Assembly (NCBI GenBank): GCA_026225945.1
Contig: JAMJFZ010001133.1
Span: forward strand, 3,182,501 to 3,246,500
Direction: 5' to 3'
DNA: 64,000 nt
DNA from: Cricetomys ansorgei
Lineage: Eukaryota; Chordata; Mammalia; Rodentia; Nesomyidae
Shown: positions 35,175-45,504 of the stretch, in pieces
How the letters are laid out: the number at the start of each line of letters is the position of its first letter
Position numbering within the stretch: position 1 is the first letter of the stretch
The notes under the pieces: model-generated
Told to the model about the DNA's origin: nothing
Databases searched by the model: none
The model's input: only the letters and a program-made list of their open reading frames with translations
Made by a program: the position numbers and the translations under genes

Positions 35175-35755
35175 ATCAGAATCCATTTGGAGGCATCTAT
35201 AGCCCCCTCATACATATAAGTACACAAATATAAAAATTAAAATCTAGAATCTACATATGAGAGAAATGCAGTCATCTTTGTTATTCTGAGTCTGGCTTAT
35301 TTTGTCTCGCAGAACTCTAGTTCCATCCATTTACCTGCTGATGTCATTATTTCATTTTTCTTTACAGCTGAATAAAATTGTGTCTATGTACCGCATCTTC
35401 TATATCCATTTATCTATTGATGGACATCTGGGTTGGTTCCATTTCCTAGCTATTGTGAATAGAACTGCAATAAGCATGGCTGTGCAAGTAACTCTCAAAA
35501 GCAGTATAGCTGGGTCCTGTGGTACTCACATTTTTATTTTTTGAGAAATCGACATATGATTTCCATAGTGGCTGCACCAGGTTACATTCCCCCCACCCCT
35601 GTAGGGAATAAGGGTTCTTCTTTTCCCACACCCTCACCAGCATATATTGTCACAAGTTTTCTAGATGTTAGGCGTTCTGACTGGGGTGAATGGAATCTCA
35701 AAGTACTTTTAATTTGAATTTCCCCATTGCCTAAGGATATTGAAGACTTTTTTAA
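35175..35755 (-). mobile_element. LINE-1 3' end (ORF2 C-terminus and tail)
   Basis: Antisense end-of-ORF2 sequence: TCTATATCCATTTATCTATT, CCATTTCCTAGCTATTGTGA, ACTGCAATAAGCATGGCTGT and CAGGTTACATTCCCCCCACC, a standard L1 series. The 3' tail lies at the low-coordinate end. Confidence 0.85.
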
Positions 35756-37089
35756 ATAGCAAAAAGTAAATATTCTTAGCAAAACAAATAAACAATGATA
35801 ATAGCAACACTTGAAAATTTATTGATATTTCAAAGAAGTATGTAAGTCCTGAAAGAATGGATAAAACATGAATTACACGACTTCTGAGCACTTACAATGG
35901 AAAGCTAGCTAGGTTATAAATTTTAAAATTGCTAACAATTCAAACTTAAGCATGAAAGCATGCTATAATTTAGAAAGATGGTACAGAAAAATTTAAATTT
36001 GAAACCACCCCTCCAGATCACCCAGTGTCTTGGCTGGAGATAAAATAGCACTTTCTTATGTCCTGATTCATCAAAGCTCAGTTTTAGGTGTTTTAGTGAT
36101 TGGATCTGTCTGACAAGTGGCCAGCAATTTCCAAAGCTTTCTCTGTTGGCCTATTGTCATACACTTCTGTAAGTGGGAGTTTGGGAACTTTAAATGAAAG
36201 CATATAAAGTTTTCTTTGCTGAGTGTTATTAACTAAGGGACTCTGGATTAATTTAGCATCCAGGTCTGTTCTTCCAGCCATAAGCCATGCTGTCAGGGAA
36301 ACTTAATTACACTTTAAGTGAGATGCAAATGAGTTGTGACACTACATCATTTCACGTGAAAAGTTCATTACCTACATTAACTCTCACAACGCTCTCTCCT
36401 AAGCCTAGACCTCATTACAATATTCCTGGGATTATTTTTTTTAAACATATTTAATGCAAGTAGGGTTTTAACTTTTAATAGGCTGTTTCTTTCTTAACGT
36501 CATTTAAGACTACAAATGTTCACTTTATTAAATGATTATGAGTTGAGCTTCTGGTACATGAATGTATTAAAGCTGCAAGGAAAAAAAAGTAAGTTCTAAC
36601 ACATATCGTCCCTATTGCATGTCTCAGGGCCAGATTATCCTTTAAAGGTACATTTTGTGAAGTCCTTCCTTGGCATTCCTACACATGATTTAAGACAGGA
36701 AGTTACCAAGCTTGAAAATCAGAAGGATAACAACTTTACTCCAAGGCTCAAACAGATTTTTCTGAGCATAAGTTAGGTGAGGAAATATATGAATATAATC
36801 AAATAACTGGTTTCATATTGATAGGCTAAAACCTTGAATGATAGAGATAAATCAATTGGGATTATCTGACAAAGTGTCAGAATAGGTATACAAAATATGT
36901 TCGTTCCCACTTAGAAAAAATCAAGTAAATAGTTTTGGAGAAAGATTTCACTTTAGATTTATGTCGCTATTCTCTGATGTGGTGATTAGAGAGTTTTGGA
37001 AGAAATTAGTTATTTCTTCTTAACATAATCAGCCACCATAATCAATCAAGTTTTTGACAGTTATTCTCAAGTATTTACATGCAGGAAAA
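35756..37089. other. Repeat-free stretch, possible regulatory DNA near 36300-36420
   Basis: No repeat recognised. An octamer ATGCAAAT at 36323-36330 and a palindrome TTCACGTGAA at 36351-36360 (E-box core) lie close together in non-repetitive sequence. Regulatory function is inference only. Confidence 0.3.
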
Positions 37090-37164
37090 ATGATAATGAA
37101 TATTTATTGAGCACTTATTATGCTCATGGTGAAACCCTAAGTGCTTTGCTTATATAACTTCACT

Positions 37165-37207
<43 letters not shown>

Positions 37208-37330
37208 GTGAGACAGGTACTCAATCCTTATTTTATGTAAGTTGAAATTAAGAGAGCTTAAGGAAGTTATCCAAAACTGTATCCCATGTTAGAGACAGGG
37301 CTCAGTGACACTCTAAATAAAGTCTGTGAC
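37090..37330 (-). mobile_element. MIR SINE interrupted by a CA tract
   Basis: ATTTATTGAGCACTTATTAT and CCTAAGTGCTTTGCTTATAT match the antisense MIR 3' part. After the CA tract, CCTGTGAGACAGGTACTCAA and TTAAGGAAGTTATCCAAAAC continue the MIR core. The CA tract replaces the usual 'cctcacaaca' phrase. Confidence 0.82.
37167..37204. repeat. (CA)n microsatellite inside MIR
   Basis: About 19 CA units grown at the MIR position that is normally 'cacaacaacc'. Confidence 0.97.
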
Positions 37331-37868
37331 TTCCAATCTACTGAAGATAGATCTACTACATGGTTGTACAAGAGATATTTATAATTTTTTAAATATGGCA
37401 CGCAAATTTTTTAATAGATGAAATGTTAAACCTAGCTAAATAAGAATACAAAACAGATTTTTATTCTGTTAACTGGGGAACATGATACCTTAGTGTTAAC
37501 TTTTGATGTCTGCATATTGATGTAATTCCTAGAAGTCCAAATCTGTGATTTATTGTATTGTAATATGCCAACACTAACTGCTGTTTAATTTTAATCCTCA
37601 AGTCTGTCCTCCCCACTCTTATAAGAAGCTTATGATATTTATTAAGTATGAACTAGACAGTTGTGAAAAGAGAGGGTAAATTCCGCAACCCTAAAATCAT
37701 GGTGTATATAGCTACTGCACTAAAATTTAAGGTATAGAAATTATAGTTAACAAATTGATATTTTGGTCTTTAAAAATTATACAACATCCAAAACTTAATT
37801 TTATTTCTTTCTTTTATATTATGATCACCCCCCTTTAGAAAATCTGATCCTAAACCAAAGTTACCATG
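37331..37868. other. Unassigned AT-rich DNA
   Basis: No recognised feature. Confidence 0.4.
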
Positions 37869-37946
37869 CATGTCTCTTTCTCTCTGTGTCTGTGTCTGTC
37901 TCTGTCTCTCCTCTTTCCTTCCTTCTATCCCTTCTTCCCTCCCCAC

Positions 37947-37989
<43 letters not shown>
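37869..37989. repeat. CT-rich tract followed by (CA)n
   Basis: A polypyrimidine run (TCTCTTTCTCTCTGTGTCTG onwards) leads into about 19 CA units at 37952-37989. Two overlapping open frames here are low-complexity artefacts. Confidence 0.93.
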
Positions 37990-37992
<3 letters not shown>

Positions 37993-38424
37993 TATTTGGT
38001 TTTGAAGATATACTTCATTGTCTGCTCTCTGCTGGTAGAGCTGGGTCCTGTAAGCATTCTTTTACTAGCATGCACAATGCTAAGCTGTATCAACCGAGGG
38101 CACTGGACAGACAATGTAAAGGGAACTGCTCTGTTTCTGGGGCTTCTGGTTCCCTGCTTCTACTGCATGGTTTCCTGTAAGAAGTAAGGACATCCTGTTG
38201 TATTTACACCTTACCAGTGCTTGGTAAGCTTACTTTCCTGGACCTGAATTAGTGACATCTCACTGCCAGTATGAACAAGGTGATCCCTGAATGATAATCA
38301 AAGAAACATGTATGTGAAGTTGGTGGAGAATATTAGCATGTAAGAGATAGATGAGACCTTAGGAGACAACTAATCTAAGTCTTTATTTGTTCAGGAATCC
38401 TGAGAAGTTTATTTTGTGTGTTGC
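37990..38424. other. Unassigned DNA
   Basis: No recognised gene. The stretch 38025-38190 may be an old dispersed repeat but I cannot name it. Confidence 0.35.
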
Positions 38425-38560
38425 TAAATTTTTGTTTTTATTATATCTTTGAGAATTTTATATATTGTATTTTGATCACTTTTATTCTGCCCATTTCTTC
38501 CCAGATACACCCACATACCCTACTCATCTAATTTTGTGACCTTATTTTTTTTTAATGTGG
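38425..38560 (-). mobile_element. LINE-1 3' terminal fragment
   Basis: TTATATCTTTGAGAATTTTA, TATTGTATTTTGATCACTTT and TTCTTCCCAGATACACCCAC form the antisense terminal segment of a rodent L1 3' UTR. Confidence 0.7.
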
Positions 38561-39004
38561 CAATGAACACTTCTTAGTCTTCCCTTTAAGAGCTTATATT
38601 TGAAATAATGACACCATCTGTGTTTATTTAAAACTACCATTGTGAATTGCACATCTTATTTTGAAATACAGTGTGTATTTATTGACTTGTTAAATTCTCA
38701 AAGTGCTTCATGAAGCATAAGATTACAATGTTTTTATATTCAAGACTAAAGCAACAGTTTAAAATCTCAATGAAACAATTACTTAAGATGGAATATAACA
38801 AGAATGACAGAAGTTGTTTAGAATGAGACTAGAGTCACATTTGTGGCAAAAGGAATGATTTTATAGAAAGAACAGTCATTTAAAGAAGGCTTATGGGGTT
38901 ATATGGCATGGCATGTTAGATTTGAGGAACTGGAAATATGGCCTTGTAGACAGGAAATAGCAGAAGATCATATATAGAAAAAAATCTTAAATTAAAAATT
39001 CTGT
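38561..39004. other. Unassigned AT-rich DNA
   Basis: No supported feature. Confidence 0.4.
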
Positions 39005-39238
39005 ACTACATTTTATTTATTTATTTATTTGTTTATTTAATTCATCTTTCTATTTACTTATATTTGTATGTGTATGTGTGTGAGCCTACATACGATAGCA
39101 CATGTGTAGATGTCAGAGGAGAACTTGCAGGATTTGGTTTTCCCCTTCCACCAAGTCAGTCCTAGACATTGAACTCTGTGGTTGTCAGGCTTGGCATCAA
39201 GCATCTTTACCCATGGAGACATCTTGTCAACTCTCGAA
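39005..39238 (-). mobile_element. B2/B3-type SINE
   Basis: Antisense: TTTATTTATTTATTTATTTG tail, GTGTAGATGTCAGAGGAGAA, GAACTCTGTGGTTGTCAGGC and ATCTTTACCCATGGAGACAT head remnant. Confidence 0.88.
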
Positions 39239-39254
39239 ATATTTTCCTTGGTTG

Positions 39255-39660
39255 AGGGATTAGTCTGTTTTTAATTTCCATCATAAAACACCCAAGACAT
39301 TTTTCTTTAGCTTAGTAAGAAAAAAAAATCTTTATTTTGCACATATGGAGGTCCAAGACTGAAGGCCCACATTTGGTGATGACCTTTATTCTGGTAAAGT
39401 CCTGAGGTACAGCTGTGCATTGCATGAGAGAAAACAGGGTACACATGGTCTTTGTGGTCTGTGTATCTGTTTTGGTCTCTTCTTGCAAAGGAACTAGGAT
39501 TTAATCATTGGGTTCCACTCTGGTGAATTTACCTAACCTTCCCAGTGTACTCAAAATACCACTGCTATACCATAATCTTTCCATTCTTTTTATACCTCAA
39601 ACTGGGCATTAAATTTAAATACATGAACCCTTTGGGGCTTTTGGGTGATAATTTTCTTGG
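39255..39660 (-). mobile_element. Ancient LTR-like relic (MaLR-like)
   Basis: AAAAATCTTTATTTTGCACA, GGAGGTCCAAGACTGAAGGC, AGTCCTGAGGTACAGCTGTG and TACATGAACCCTTTGGGGCT recall the antisense order of mammalian MaLR LTRs. Diverged and family uncertain. Confidence 0.4.
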
Positions 39661-39704
39661 GGAGACATGAACAAATGCCTACTCTCCACAGATAGGGAAC
39701 CTAT

Positions 39705-40110
39705 GACAGACCAAAGTAACAGTATCACCAAAGTCCACCTTAATGAATCAATGAGTTTATTGGGGTTACTTACAGGGGTGTGGGTGAGTGCTTGCTTATA
39801 GGAGTGTGGGTGACTCAAAGGCAAGTACATCACTGAAAGCCCACTCCAGTGTGGCTGATGACCCATGGAAGTTGGAACCCTCGAGTTTTCTATATAATTT
39901 GGTTGTAGCACAGCAAGTTGAATAGTCTCTCCTCAGCAAGTTTTACTGCTCATATCTCCTTGAGGAGGAAAAGGCCATATGAATCTGCTACACATCAGGG
40001 ACTTTCTGAGATTTGTGAGTTGAACCTTTCTAAGTGTTAAGGAACCTCCGTTTAGAACTTGCCGAGTCTTCAGGAGCTCCCATCAGGACTTTTTTTTAAC
40101 AAGCTTTCTG
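39705..40110 (-). mobile_element. Dispersed rodent repeat, copy B (RMER/LTR-like)
   Basis: Partner of 12255-12600. It shares GACAGACCAAAG, TTACTTACAGGGGTGTGGGT, a 'gtgactcaa' block, a TCCTCAGCAAG block and a CTTGAGGAGG block in the same order. An RMER- or LTR-type element is likely, in antisense. Confidence 0.6.
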
Positions 40111-40739
40111 CCTATGTTGCAGTTCAGAGGATATTAATACATGATACAGATGCACACAATCATACCCAAACACAAATTTTGAGTGAATAAAACTTTGAAC
40201 TTCAAACTTGTTAGGAACACAAGTGGTTGCTAGGATACTGTTTTGGGATCCTGGCTAACATACTTGGCCACATGGTTTCATACATGTGTCAAATACTTGT
40301 CAAATTTCTCTTTCTTTACTTTAGTAGAATAACTTACTACAGAGTGGCAAACCTAAATTTCAAGAGAAATACATTTTTTCCAGATCAATTTTTGTTCATT
40401 ATGTTATAGCTTAGCTCTGGGTTCCTAAGACCTTCTGACTCAAGACGTATAGTTATAGTTGTAAGATATTTCTGTATTTCTTCATTACAGAAGTCAGGCA
40501 TATGTCTATGTATTGGAAGTATATATTTCAGTATATACAGTATGCTGTACTCACAACTAACGTCTTTTTTTCTATGAACATATTTATATTTTGAACATAG
40601 AAGCAGATTGAATGTTACTACAAAGCATTGAAAGTTGACAATTTGTAGAGGAACACTTGGAATTTTTATGTTAAGCAAAGCTTTTTGGTTTAACTGACTA
40701 GTCACTAGAGGTTTGTGTTCCCACCCCAGCTGTGGTATA
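40111..40739. other. Unassigned DNA
   Basis: A 106-codon minus-strand frame at 40385-40705 has no family resemblance and AT-rich codon use, so it is not credited. Confidence 0.4.
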
Positions 40740-41240
40740 GTTGTTTCTGAGTTGTATTTGGAATAATTGATGCAGGTGGCTATAATTTGGTTGAATGCAG
40801 TTGTTCTGGCACCTGTAGCTTATCTTTGGGTTTGCGTAATACATAGGTTTACAGGAACTTTTGGCTTAGGGCATAAAAGGTCTGAAGCCCTGAGAGTTGG
40901 GGTGGGTGTTGGTTGGTGGTTTGTTGGTTGGATTGCTGTTAGTAAGAACAAAGGTTAGAGAGATTTGAGCTTAGGACAGCCCAAAAAGGGACTGTGAAGA
41001 TTTCTACCTTTCTCTCTTTCTGTATTAAGGCCACTTGTAAAAGTGGTGAAGATTTCTGTCTTTCTTTTCTCTTTCCCTGAATTGAGGGTAAAAGATTGTA
41101 GAGTACTACCACAATGTAATGCTTAGTGAGAAGGGAAAATACACTTAGTTTCCTCTCACAATGTAGAAAGTGTTAATCATTAATCCTTCCCTAAACTGAG
41201 GGTAAAAGATTGTAGCGTACTGTTACACAATTTATACAGA
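40740..41240 (+). repeat. Segment with internal direct duplications, LTR-like candidate
   Basis: GTGAAGATTTCT occurs at 40994-41005 and 41046-41057. A 33-bp unit at 41075-41107 recurs at 41189-41221 with 30/33 identity (shared core GAGGGTAAAAGATTGTAG). A TATA-like CATAAAAGG lies at about 40872. These features suit a degenerate LTR with duplicated internal blocks. No family is recognised. Confidence 0.4.
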
Positions 41241-41469
41241 TTTTTCCCCATATATATGTACCATTCAATGATATATACATTTCGTTTATGCCTATGATTT
41301 TCTGTATGCTTATCACTTACTAATTTTTTTTCTCACATTTGACATAGATATTTTGTCTTTTAATTTCATTTTCAAGTTTCTGGTTAATTCTAGCAATCTT
41401 TTCATTATGATTTCTACTTTAACATAAGCTTATAACATTATTACTTAACATTTTAATAGCTACTATTAA

Positions 41470-41570
41470 TGTGTGTGCATGTGTGTACATGATGCGTATA
41501 TGTATATGATGTGCATGTGTGCGTGTAGATATGTATGTGTATATGATGTGTGTGTGTGTGTGTATGTATG

Positions 41571-41602
<32 letters not shown>

Positions 41603-41788
41603 ACATGTGTATGTATATATGATGTGGTGGGGGGGTACACGAGCCAATATGTACATATGGTGGTGAGAGGGCAATTTTGTCAATTTGATCCTCTCTTTTC
41701 ACCTATCTGTAAATTCTTGAGATTGAACTCAGGATGCCAGGTTTGTTCTGCAAGTATTTTTACTGACTTAGCTATCTAGCCAGCCCCT
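41470..41788 (-). mobile_element. B2/B3-type SINE with very long TG-rich tail
   Basis: TG/TATG repeats from 41470 to about 41627 precede GTGAGAGGGCAATTTTGTCA, GAGATTGAACTCAGGATGCC and CTTAGCTATCTAGCCAGCCC, the antisense SINE body and head. The four or five open frames over the tail are repeat artefacts. Confidence 0.85.
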
Positions 41789-42685
41789 AGAAGGATACTG
41801 TTTATGGATCTACAGAGAAGACCCAGGAGTGGCCCTGAGATTTTCATTCAATAACTCATATGTGTCTGGGGGAAGCATTGTTCACTCAAGCAGGGTACCT
41901 GTGTACAAATTACTTTTTAAAAATTAAATAGTTTAAATTAACTTTAAAAATACATATTTTCCATAAGGATTCTTCATGCATCCTTGTTTTTGGTTAACTT
42001 GCTCCCATTCCCTTTGAACATGAAAATTTTAAATGGCTATAGATAAAATCTAAGACTAATATGGCATGATGATTGTGGCTGTTGCAAATGAAAACCAAGT
42101 TTTTGAAGTTAAGATATTTAAAGTTCATCTCCCCATAGTTTTTCAATATGCTTTTGACAGATGATAAAGTCCAGTTCGAAGTGATCAAAGAATTTACTCA
42201 TATCTACTTGGGTACATAACTCAGGAACTGATGCTTTTATTACCTAATCTAGAATTTTGATGACAATATATCAGGCTTCCCTTTTGTTAGATTGTATAGC
42301 TTGGATATAAAAAGCAACTGAAACCGTAGAACTTGTTATCTTTTCACTTCAATTTTTCTCATTTCATGCATATACAATTCTAAATTTCAATAAGTAACAA
42401 ATCACAAAAGATGATTGGCAATGGAAAATGCACCAGAGTGGGTCTTTACTGCTTCACAGCTTTGCCTTTGTACAGCTACAGAGCACAGACAATGCATCAT
42501 TAACTGTGAAATCTGGCCAATTTGTCAAAGAGATACTAGTGTTCAAAGCACCATTGAGTCAGCATTCTTCTGCCCCTCAGCAGCCCACACCTGAAAACGT
42601 AATGACTCTTCGCCTCTTTAACAGTGGTGAAAAGTGTGGGCCATACCGCTGGAAAACCTTAGGAGGGAGGAAGCATTCCCTCATC
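41789..42685. other. Unassigned DNA
   Basis: No recognised repeat or gene. An open frame of 209 codons starts at 42428 but is built from this stretch plus a microsatellite and a B1. Confidence 0.4.
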
Positions 42686-42748
42686 TGCCTGCCTGCCTTC
42701 CTTCCTTCCTTCCTTCCTTCCTTTCTTCTTTCTTTTCCTTTTTCTTTT

Positions 42749-42792
<44 letters not shown>
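42686..42792. repeat. (CCTT)n and (TG)n compound microsatellite
   Basis: CTGC units, then CCTT units to about 42725, degenerate T/C, then (TG)n at 42753-42792. Confidence 0.95.
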
Positions 42793-42793
<1 letters not shown>

Positions 42794-42910
42794 TCTTATT
42801 ATGTAACCCTGGCTGGCCTGGAGCTCAGGTTGGTCTCCAGTTCACAGAAACTCACCTGTCTCTGCCTCCTAAATACTGACATTAAAGGTGTGCACCAGCA
42901 CTGTGTTTTT
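42793..42910 (-). mobile_element. B1 SINE (diverged)
   Basis: Antisense B1: GTCTTATTATGTAACCCTGG, CTGGCCTGGAGCTCAGGTTG and TCTGCCTCCTAAATACTGAC. The 5' end has decayed. Confidence 0.82.
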
Positions 42911-44284
42911 CTCATTTCGGAACCTGAGAAAAGCTGCCTGTCTGATGATTTTCTGATCCATATGACCTCTCCGGAGGGCAAGGCAATGCATACTGGGATT
43001 TCAGGCCTGAAAAATGGCCCCACATGTAATCATCACTGTTCCATTACCAGCCTTTAATCTGCTCTTTCTGTCTTTCACTTCTGGGAAATCCTATTTTAAG
43101 ATGATTTTCTCTTTTGGCAAAAATATCACATTCTCTCACAGTAGTTTTTTTTTTCCCCTAAAACAATATCTTAGGAAGCAGACTTTTGGGGAAGTATCAT
43201 AGCAGAAATAAGTTTCCTTAGCCTCTGGTTACTTTTAGAATCAGACCATTTTAAAATATGCCTAAGTAAAAGCTGTTCTGGCATGTGCACGGAAACTCCA
43301 ATTTATGAATTTGTGATGTAGAATGAACAAAGTGACAGTGTCTCCGCAGCTGATTTTTTTTCTAAATCATCACTTAAATGTTCATAGGCCCATACATGCA
43401 CTAAGATGAAAAATCAGTGCAATTGGGGAAAAAACAATGGTTTAAAACAAGTTAGAAGAAAGAAAGTATCCCAATAAATCACTTGTCATTGTGGATAATG
43501 GAATACTGCATCATCTCCTATCAGCCAGAATGAAGGTTAAAACACTGCTTGCTCCCGAAACTCTGTGATCCCGCTGGCATATTCAATAGCAGATTCCGTC
43601 ATTACTGTCCTTTTGGTAATGGAAACACTGCTCTTTTCTGTAATTGTTTATAATTCCTGAAAACTCTCAGGGAATGCAATCTTCTTTAATAAGTAATAAA
43701 TCCTCTGCTGAATGTGTTGAGAGCTGGTATAAATAGCAGGCAAGACAGAAATTTCTTTTTCCAGCAAGCATAAAATACTGACAGAATGTTTCACAAATTA
43801 TTTAAAACATTTTGCATCCAAAGGGGGAGTTTAGAAAAGAAATGTTGTCTTGCTCTAAAAAATGATAGGTTTAAAATACAAGGATATAGCATTGGAAACT
43901 TAATTTGAAAACCTCCGGGTATTCCATCCAGGCCATTATCAGCAGCAATCTATCACTCAATTCAGTCATTAGTTCTGAAGTTTACCTCTTGACTTCAATC
44001 GTCTCTCTGTACTCCTTGCCTCATTCCCATCTTCTTTTTGAAAGATTTTGAAGTCTTTATTTAAGTGAAAATTGTATGTGCACTTCATTTAAAGAACTGA
44101 AATTTTCTTTTAAGATTACTACAGAAGCATCAATCAGCAGACACACTTCCCACTTTCTTCTACCTCAGGAGTGAACTCTTACCTGACTATTTAGCTATTT
44201 ATTTGATGCTCCTAATAAAGTGTTTATAGTGCTGAATTTAGTTGTTCTATTTCAGTTATCTCTTTTTTATGAATAGATTTTTAA
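42911..44284. other. Repeat-free stretch, possible conserved non-coding block 43480-44010
   Basis: About 1.4 kb without recognised repeats between two repeat-dense regions. It includes a textbook TATA motif at 43728-43736 and non-repetitive mixed-composition sequence. No coding exon is seen. Conservation is a guess. Confidence 0.35.
43728..43736 (+). promoter_or_regulatory. TATA-box-like motif TATAAATAG
   Basis: GGTATAAATAGCAGG matches a strong TATA consensus in a repeat-free segment. No initiator, exon or CpG-rich context follows, so it may be coincidental. Confidence 0.25.
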
Positions 44285-44420
44285 TTTTTAATTTTTTATA
44301 ATACTTTTATTAATAATTTGAGTTTCATACAATGTATCTTGATATCATCTTCTTCCAATTCCTCCCTGTTCCACCCTCGCTCCCTTGTACAGTCAAAAAA
44401 GCAAAAACAAACAAAAGAAA
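44285..44420 (-). mobile_element. LINE-1 3' terminal fragment
   Basis: ATACTTTTATTAATAATTTG, GAGTTTCATACAATGTATCT and TTCTTCCAATTCCTCCCTGT match the antisense end of a rodent L1. It ends in an A-rich run and abuts the minisatellite complex. Confidence 0.6.
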
Positions 44421-44574
44421 ATTAAATCTAGCTAGTGTGGCAAGAGCATGAATCATAGGCATCACCACGGTTCCTGGAGGCAGCAGGTTGCTCTGATGAT
44501 GGACATCCATCTGGCCCATACTAGCCCAAGACTAGTCATCACAAAGCTTGACCCAAAGTTGGGCCTTACTGCTT
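44421..44574. other. Unassigned junction DNA
   Basis: Short non-repetitive link between the L1 fragment and minisatellite block 1. Confidence 0.4.
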
Positions 44575-45053
44575 ACAGGCACTTACAGGCACCTCCAGTA
44601 GGCAACATGACATTGCCAGGCATCTGGACACTGATATCCTGCAAGCACCATGGCATCCCACAGGTCTGCAGACATCTCATGGGCACCAAGACGTCTCACA
44701 GGCACCAGTGAATCCTGCAGGTCCCAGGGCATCACACAGAAACCCATATACCACATATCTACAAAGACATTGCTCAGATACCCAGACATCCCACAAGCAC
44801 CAGGAAGTCCCATAGGCACCAGATGTTCCATGAGTACCAAGGCATCTTACAGATGCCCAGACTTTCAGCAGGCACAAGCACCTCCTGTGGTCACCAGGGT
44901 ATTCTGCAGGTACCCAGGTATCCCACAGGCACCAGGACATTCCCCAGGCCCCAGGGCATCCTATAGATGCCTGGGCATCACACAGGCACTGGGGCAACCT
45001 GAAGACATCTGGACATTGCACAGGCACCCTAACACCGCACAGGTACCTTCTGA

Positions 45054-45056
<3 letters not shown>
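44575..45056. repeat. Degenerate 20-bp minisatellite, block 1
   Basis: Roughly 24 imperfect copies of a 20-bp unit with consensus CAGGCACCAGGACATCCCAC. Clear units lie near 44926-44945 and 44975-44990. Copies vary by substitution and small indels. The unit length is not a multiple of three, so overlapping long frames on both strands are artefacts. Confidence 0.88.
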
Positions 45057-45109
<53 letters not shown>

Positions 45110-45141
45110 TACATGTATATATATGTATGTATATACATGTA

Positions 45142-45201
<60 letters not shown>
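45057..45201. repeat. (TA)n microsatellite with a TACATG/TGTG core
   Basis: About 22 TA units at 45057-45103, a mixed ACATGTATATATATGTATGT core, then about 24 TA units at 45151-45201. Strongly self-complementary. Confidence 0.97.
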
Positions 45202-45204
<3 letters not shown>

Positions 45205-45504
45205 CTAAATAGAGTCTGCTTGAAAAAGTTCTGGATTCTTTAGCTAGGGAAATATTAGTCCATCAGCTATATTGCTCCCTTTCTTTGCTGAAATTTCATC
45301 TTTTAATGAGAATGTCTGCATGGCCTATCCAAGCTGGCGGTTGTTGGCTGGGAAAGGAATGCAGCCACTTCACCTGAAAACCTAGCAGGCCTTTTTTCTT
45401 TAAGTCCTGGCACATGCAAGAACTATCTACTGCATACTTCAGGCATATCATAAAAGCCATCCCTGGGGCAGGTGTTAATGCTCCAGGAAGAGATAGATAG
45501 CCTT
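45202..45504. other. Link between TA tract and inverted repeat
   Basis: About 300 bp with no recognised repeat family of its own. It may be the outer part of the same dispersed element as the inverted repeat. Confidence 0.4.

Noticed and set aside
40385..40705. 106-codon minus-strand frame
   Set aside because: No domain, AT-driven codon use, and no splice or promoter context. Compatible with chance.
41419..41779. Several overlapping frames rich in His/Thr/Val/Cys
   Set aside because: Translations of TG/CA repeats in a SINE tail.
42428..43057. 209-codon open frame
   Set aside because: Built from unassigned DNA, a (CCTT)n/(TG)n microsatellite and antisense B1. Not a gene.
44650..45243. Long overlapping frames of 153-197 codons on both strands
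   Set aside because: They translate the 20-bp minisatellite and the TA tract. Open on both strands because the repeat lacks stop codons, not because of selection.
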